Source of the DNA: an uncultured Anaerotruncus sp.
GTDB taxonomy: Bacteria; Bacillota; Clostridia; Oscillospirales; Ruminococcaceae
NCBI GenBank assembly: GCA_910586875.1
Contig: CAJUJI010000056.1
Coordinates: 1 to 16,171, forward strand
DNA length: 16,171 nt
Direction of reading: 5' to 3'
The position numbers and the translations under genes were made by a program. A model generated the notes under the pieces. That model worked only from the letters and a program-made list of their open reading frames with translations, ran no database searches and was not told where the DNA came from. Positions 14,364 through 16,171 of the stretch are shown piece by piece (position 1 is the first letter of the stretch; the number at the start of each line of letters is the position of its first letter).

Positions 14364-14713
14364 GCTGGCTGCTAATTGGCGCTGTTTCGTTCGCAAGCGG
14401 GCTGCTCGGCTCGCTGGGAATGGGCGCGGGCGCGGTGCTGCTGCTGTATCTGCGCATCTATGGCGGCGTCGAGCAGCTCGCCGCGCAGGGCATCAACCTG
14501 CTGTTCTTTCTGCCGATTGCGCTGCTGTCCATCCTGCTGCACGCGAAAAACCACCTGGTCCAGTGGAAGGTGGCGGGCATCTGTGTGCTGGCTGGACTTC
14601 CGGCAGTGTGGGCGGGCGTTTGGATCGGTGAACTGTTGGGAACAGCAATGCTCTCCAAACTGTTTGCGGGCTTGCTGCTGGTGATCGGCGTGCGGGAGCT
14701 CCTGCAACGATGA
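14360..14713 (+). CDS. TauE/SafE family permease, C-terminal half protein
   Basis: The 117-residue partner of the preceding gene. It begins MSWLLIGAVSFASGLLGSLGMGAGAVLLLYL, whose Gly-rich motif mirrors that of the first half (the family has two repeats), then QGINLLFFLPIAL, and further hydrophobic segments to the end. Together the two proteins total 230 residues, the size of one complete transporter. The ATG lies in an ATGA overlap with the upstream stop, and no separate Shine-Dalgarno site is needed. It is more likely a stable two-gene arrangement than a broken gene, because the break falls exactly between the two family repeats and has its own start codon. Substrate unknown. Confidence 0.82.
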   Translation: MSWLLIGAVSFASGLLGSLGMGAGAVLLLYLRIYGGVEQLAAQGINLLFFLPIALLSILLHAKNHLVQWKVAGICVLAGLPAVWAGVWIGELLGTAMLSKLFAGLLLVIGVRELLQR

Positions 14714-14743
14714 CAGAAATCGAACAAAGAAAAAGGTCGCTTG

Positions 14744-14772
14744 GTATAAACCCATGAATACAGGTTCAAACT
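14744..14772 (+). promoter_or_regulatory. Possible sigma-F (forespore) promoter for the M23 gene
   Basis: GTATA (14744-14748), a 15-base spacer and GTTCAAACT (14764-14772) resemble the sigma-F pattern GYATA-N15-GGNNANANT, with T for the second G. Transcription would start near 14778, leaving a very short leader with GGAGGTG at 14779-14785. A competing reading is an extended -10 for sigma-A, TGGTATAAA at 14742-14750, without a good -35. Confidence 0.4.
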
Positions 14773-14795
14773 AATACCGGAGGTGTAACCACAAA

Positions 14796-15569
14796 ATGAA
14801 TGAGTATAATCCAAAGAGCAAGTTTAGTAAATTTATGGCGGGCAAGGGCTTCTATGTTGCACTGGCAATCTGTGTGATAGGCGCGGGTACCGCCGCATGG
14901 GTCGCTGTGGACAAGACGATCGACCGGATTGATGGCAACAACAACGAGATTGTAAGACAGGAGCCGTCCTCCAGCCGCTCGGACCCTTCCTACGGCTTCC
15001 CCGATCTGGAGGAAGCCGGAAAAGCACAAAGTGGAATCGAGGCCCCGTCTTCATCCAGTGCGCCTTCTTCCTCTACGCCGCAGTCGTCCTCCTCCGCGGC
15101 GTCGTCAGCGCCGTCCGAGCCGTCCGAACTGGTCGCAGCACAGCCGCAGCCGCAAGCTGCCTCGTTCGTCTTGCCCGCCGCGGGTGAGATTTTTGCGCCG
15201 TTTAGCAATGGGGAGCTGGTGAAAAATCCGACCTTGAAGGAATGGCGCACCCACGACGGTATCGACATCCGCGCAGAGGAAGGCAGCGTTGTGAAAGCAG
15301 TGAGCGATGGCGTCGTCACAGCGGTCAGCGACGACCCTCTGATGGGAATGACCGTCGAAATAGAGCATAGCAGCAAGCTGGTTTCCATCTATTGCGGGCT
15401 GAATAAGAAGGTCAATGTGAAGCAGGGCGATCAGGTGACGATTGGACAGGAGATCGGCAAGGTGGGAGAAATCCCTTGTGAGGTTTCGCTGGAATCGCAT
15501 CTGCATTTTGCGATGAAGCAGGACGGAAAATGGGTGGACCCGCTCAAAGCGATGGATAAAATGGCCTAA
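14796..15569 (+). CDS. Membrane-anchored M23 endopeptidase, SpoIIQ-like
   Basis: A LytM/M23 zinc peptidase of 257 residues with a cytosolic N-terminus, one membrane helix (about 20-38), a Ser/Pro/Ala linker (about 80-115) and the peptidase domain (about 125-257). The zinc and catalytic residues look complete: H153 and D157 in HDGID and H235-x-H237 in SHLHF. The layout is that of SpoIIQ, which sits in the forespore membrane during engulfment; Bacillus SpoIIQ has lost a zinc ligand, whereas clostridial versions can be intact. GGAGGTG (14779-14785) is ten bases before the ATG. A sigma-F-like promoter upstream would fit SpoIIQ, but a general wall peptidase is the alternative. spoIIID, often near spoIIQ, is not seen. 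The linker style resembles those of both sortase proteins. Confidence 0.8.
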   Translation: MNEYNPKSKFSKFMAGKGFYVALAICVIGAGTAAWVAVDKTIDRIDGNNNEIVRQEPSSSRSDPSYGFPDLEEAGKAQSGIEAPSSSSAPSSSTPQSSSSAASSAPSEPSELVAAQPQPQAASFVLPAAGEIFAPFSNGELVKNPTLKEWRTHDGIDIRAEEGSVVKAVSDGVVTAVSDDPLMGMTVEIEHSSKLVSIYCGLNKKVNVKQGDQVTIGQEIGKVGEIPCEVSLESHLHFAMKQDGKWVDPLKAMDKMA

Positions 15570-16053
15570 TTACCAAAAAGTTCGCCAGCCTTTCAAGGCT
15601 GCGGGGTCCAGGGGCAGCGCCCCCTGGTCGTCCCAATGAAAAAGGAAGTCCGTCAGGGACTTCCTTTTTCATTGGGACGAAACGCATCTTTATCGTCCAA
15701 GCGCGCGCCGCAGCGCGCAAGATTCCCCCGCAAGCACCGTGCCAAATCGTAGATTTGGTCGCGATGTGCTTGCGTGAGGCCGCCCGCGCGGAACGCGGGG
15801 CGGCCTCTCCTTTGCCCCAGCAGGTCCCAGCAGGAAACCGGTAAAGCTTGTACTCCAAGCGCCACCCTCTTTCCGTCCAGCGGCGGGTCAATACCTGTGC
15901 CCAAACGTCATCCTGCGTTTGGTAAAATTGCGCCGATAGTATTTCGGTTTGTGGCGGCAGCGCTGGGCAAAAAACATTTTGTGTCGGAGCCGCGCTGAGC
16001 AGCTGCACCAAGGTCACCCATACCGTCATTAGCACCGTCAAAAATTCCCGCAT
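15544..16053 (-). CDS. Hypothetical secreted protein running into a repeat
   Basis: A 169-residue frame on the minus strand. The start ATG at 16053 follows AAGGGGGAAG (16070-16061) by seven bases. Residues 1-20 (MREFLTVLMTVWVTLVQLLS) look like a signal peptide or membrane anchor ending before AAPTQ. Residues 22-81 are unique and rich in aromatic residues (RRWTERGWRLEYKLYRFPAG). From about residue 82 onward the frame reads through the structured repeat, and its last codons overlap the end of the M23 gene. So the real gene may have been truncated or extended by insertion of the repeat. An upstream in-frame ATG at 16152 lacks a visible Shine-Dalgarno site. I do not recognise the family; it may not be a functional gene. 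Confidence 0.35.
   Translation of the reverse strand: MREFLTVLMTVWVTLVQLLSAAPTQNVFCPALPPQTEILSAQFYQTQDDVWAQVLTRRWTERGWRLEYKLYRFPAGTCWGKGEAAPRSARAASRKHIATKSTIWHGACGGILRAAARAWTIKMRFVPMKKEVPDGLPFSLGRPGGAAPGPRSLERLANFLVIRPFYPSL
15578..15807 (+). repeat. Structured modular repeat, copy A (multi-hairpin)
   Basis: Lies just after the M23 stop codon. In order: hairpin 1, CAGCCT/AGGCTG (15586-15591 with 15596-15601); hairpin 2, CCAGGGG/CCCCTGG (15608-15614 with 15621-15627); hairpin 3, a perfect 23-bp stem with a 5-base loop (15629-15651 with 15657-15679); the box GACGAAACGCATC ending at 15688; a GCGCGC hairpin (15701-15718); hairpin 4, CGCAAGCAC/GTGCTTGCG (15729-15737 with 15766-15774), enclosing CCAAATC/GATTTGG; hairpin 5, GAGGCCGCC with its partner ending at 15807. 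Copy B (9685-9880) has the same order in reverse orientation. The long stems could end transcription from both sides, although no T-run follows hairpin 3. Confidence 0.85.
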
Positions 16054-16171
16054 AATCCATCTTCCCCCTTCTGCTGAAATTTGTCCCGTTGCAGGATGCG
16101 TGCCAAATGACATCCAGCGCAATGCTCCAGCATCCGCTGTGATAGAAACCATGCAGCGATTTCTGTAATAG

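Noticed and set aside
14022..14713. Frameshifted pseudogene of one TauE/SafE transporter
   Set aside because: The second half has its own ATG in an ATGA overlap and the break is exactly between the two family repeats, so a functional two-gene form is more likely.
15774..15998. 74-residue plus-strand frame near the right end
   Set aside because: It starts inside repeat A and runs antisense to the putative minus-strand gene; no ribosome site.

Overview
The window looks like chromosomal DNA from a GC-rich, probably spore-forming member of the Clostridia (Oscillospirales-like). This is inferred, not proven. The evidence is class B sortases, a SpoIID domain, a SpoIIQ-like M23 protein, a formate-tetrahydrofolate ligase, strong Shine-Dalgarno sites, frequent TTG starts and no outer-membrane genes. 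Nearly all genes lie on the + strand. No rRNA, tRNA, CRISPR array, transposase or phage gene was seen.

Left part (1-2462): a cysteine desulfurase and ThiI, a sulfur donor and acceptor pair that would make 4-thiouridine in tRNA (and possibly the thiazole of thiamine). Next (2586-9599) is an envelope block. It starts with a 1270-residue protein that joins a CinA-like cytosolic half, one membrane segment, a class B sortase, a Ser/Pro repeat linker, an Ala-rich predicted coiled coil and a SpoIID/LytB domain. A second class B sortase, a serine-acetyltransferase-like hexapeptide enzyme and a RodA/FtsW-family glycan polymerase follow.

Middle part (9971-13882): a compact operon of housekeeping genes, fhs-tsaE-tsaB-rpiB-upp, covering one-carbon metabolism, tRNA t6A synthesis, pentose phosphate and uracil salvage. 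A strong terminator closes it, and a good promoter-like sequence inside tsaB could give rpiB-upp their own transcript.

Right part (14022-16171): two overlapping genes that each encode half of a TauE/SafE transporter, then a membrane-anchored M23 endopeptidase resembling SpoIIQ with a possible sigma-F promoter. On the opposite strand is a small putative secreted protein whose 3' part runs into a structured repeat.

The two most unusual things are the CinA-sortase-SpoIID fusion and a modular hairpin repeat. The repeat is present in two inverted copies (9685-9880 and 15578-15807). Short framing sequences are conserved while the hairpin stems between them differ yet stay paired. Related single-hairpin pieces occur at 7691-7721 and possibly at 12-45.
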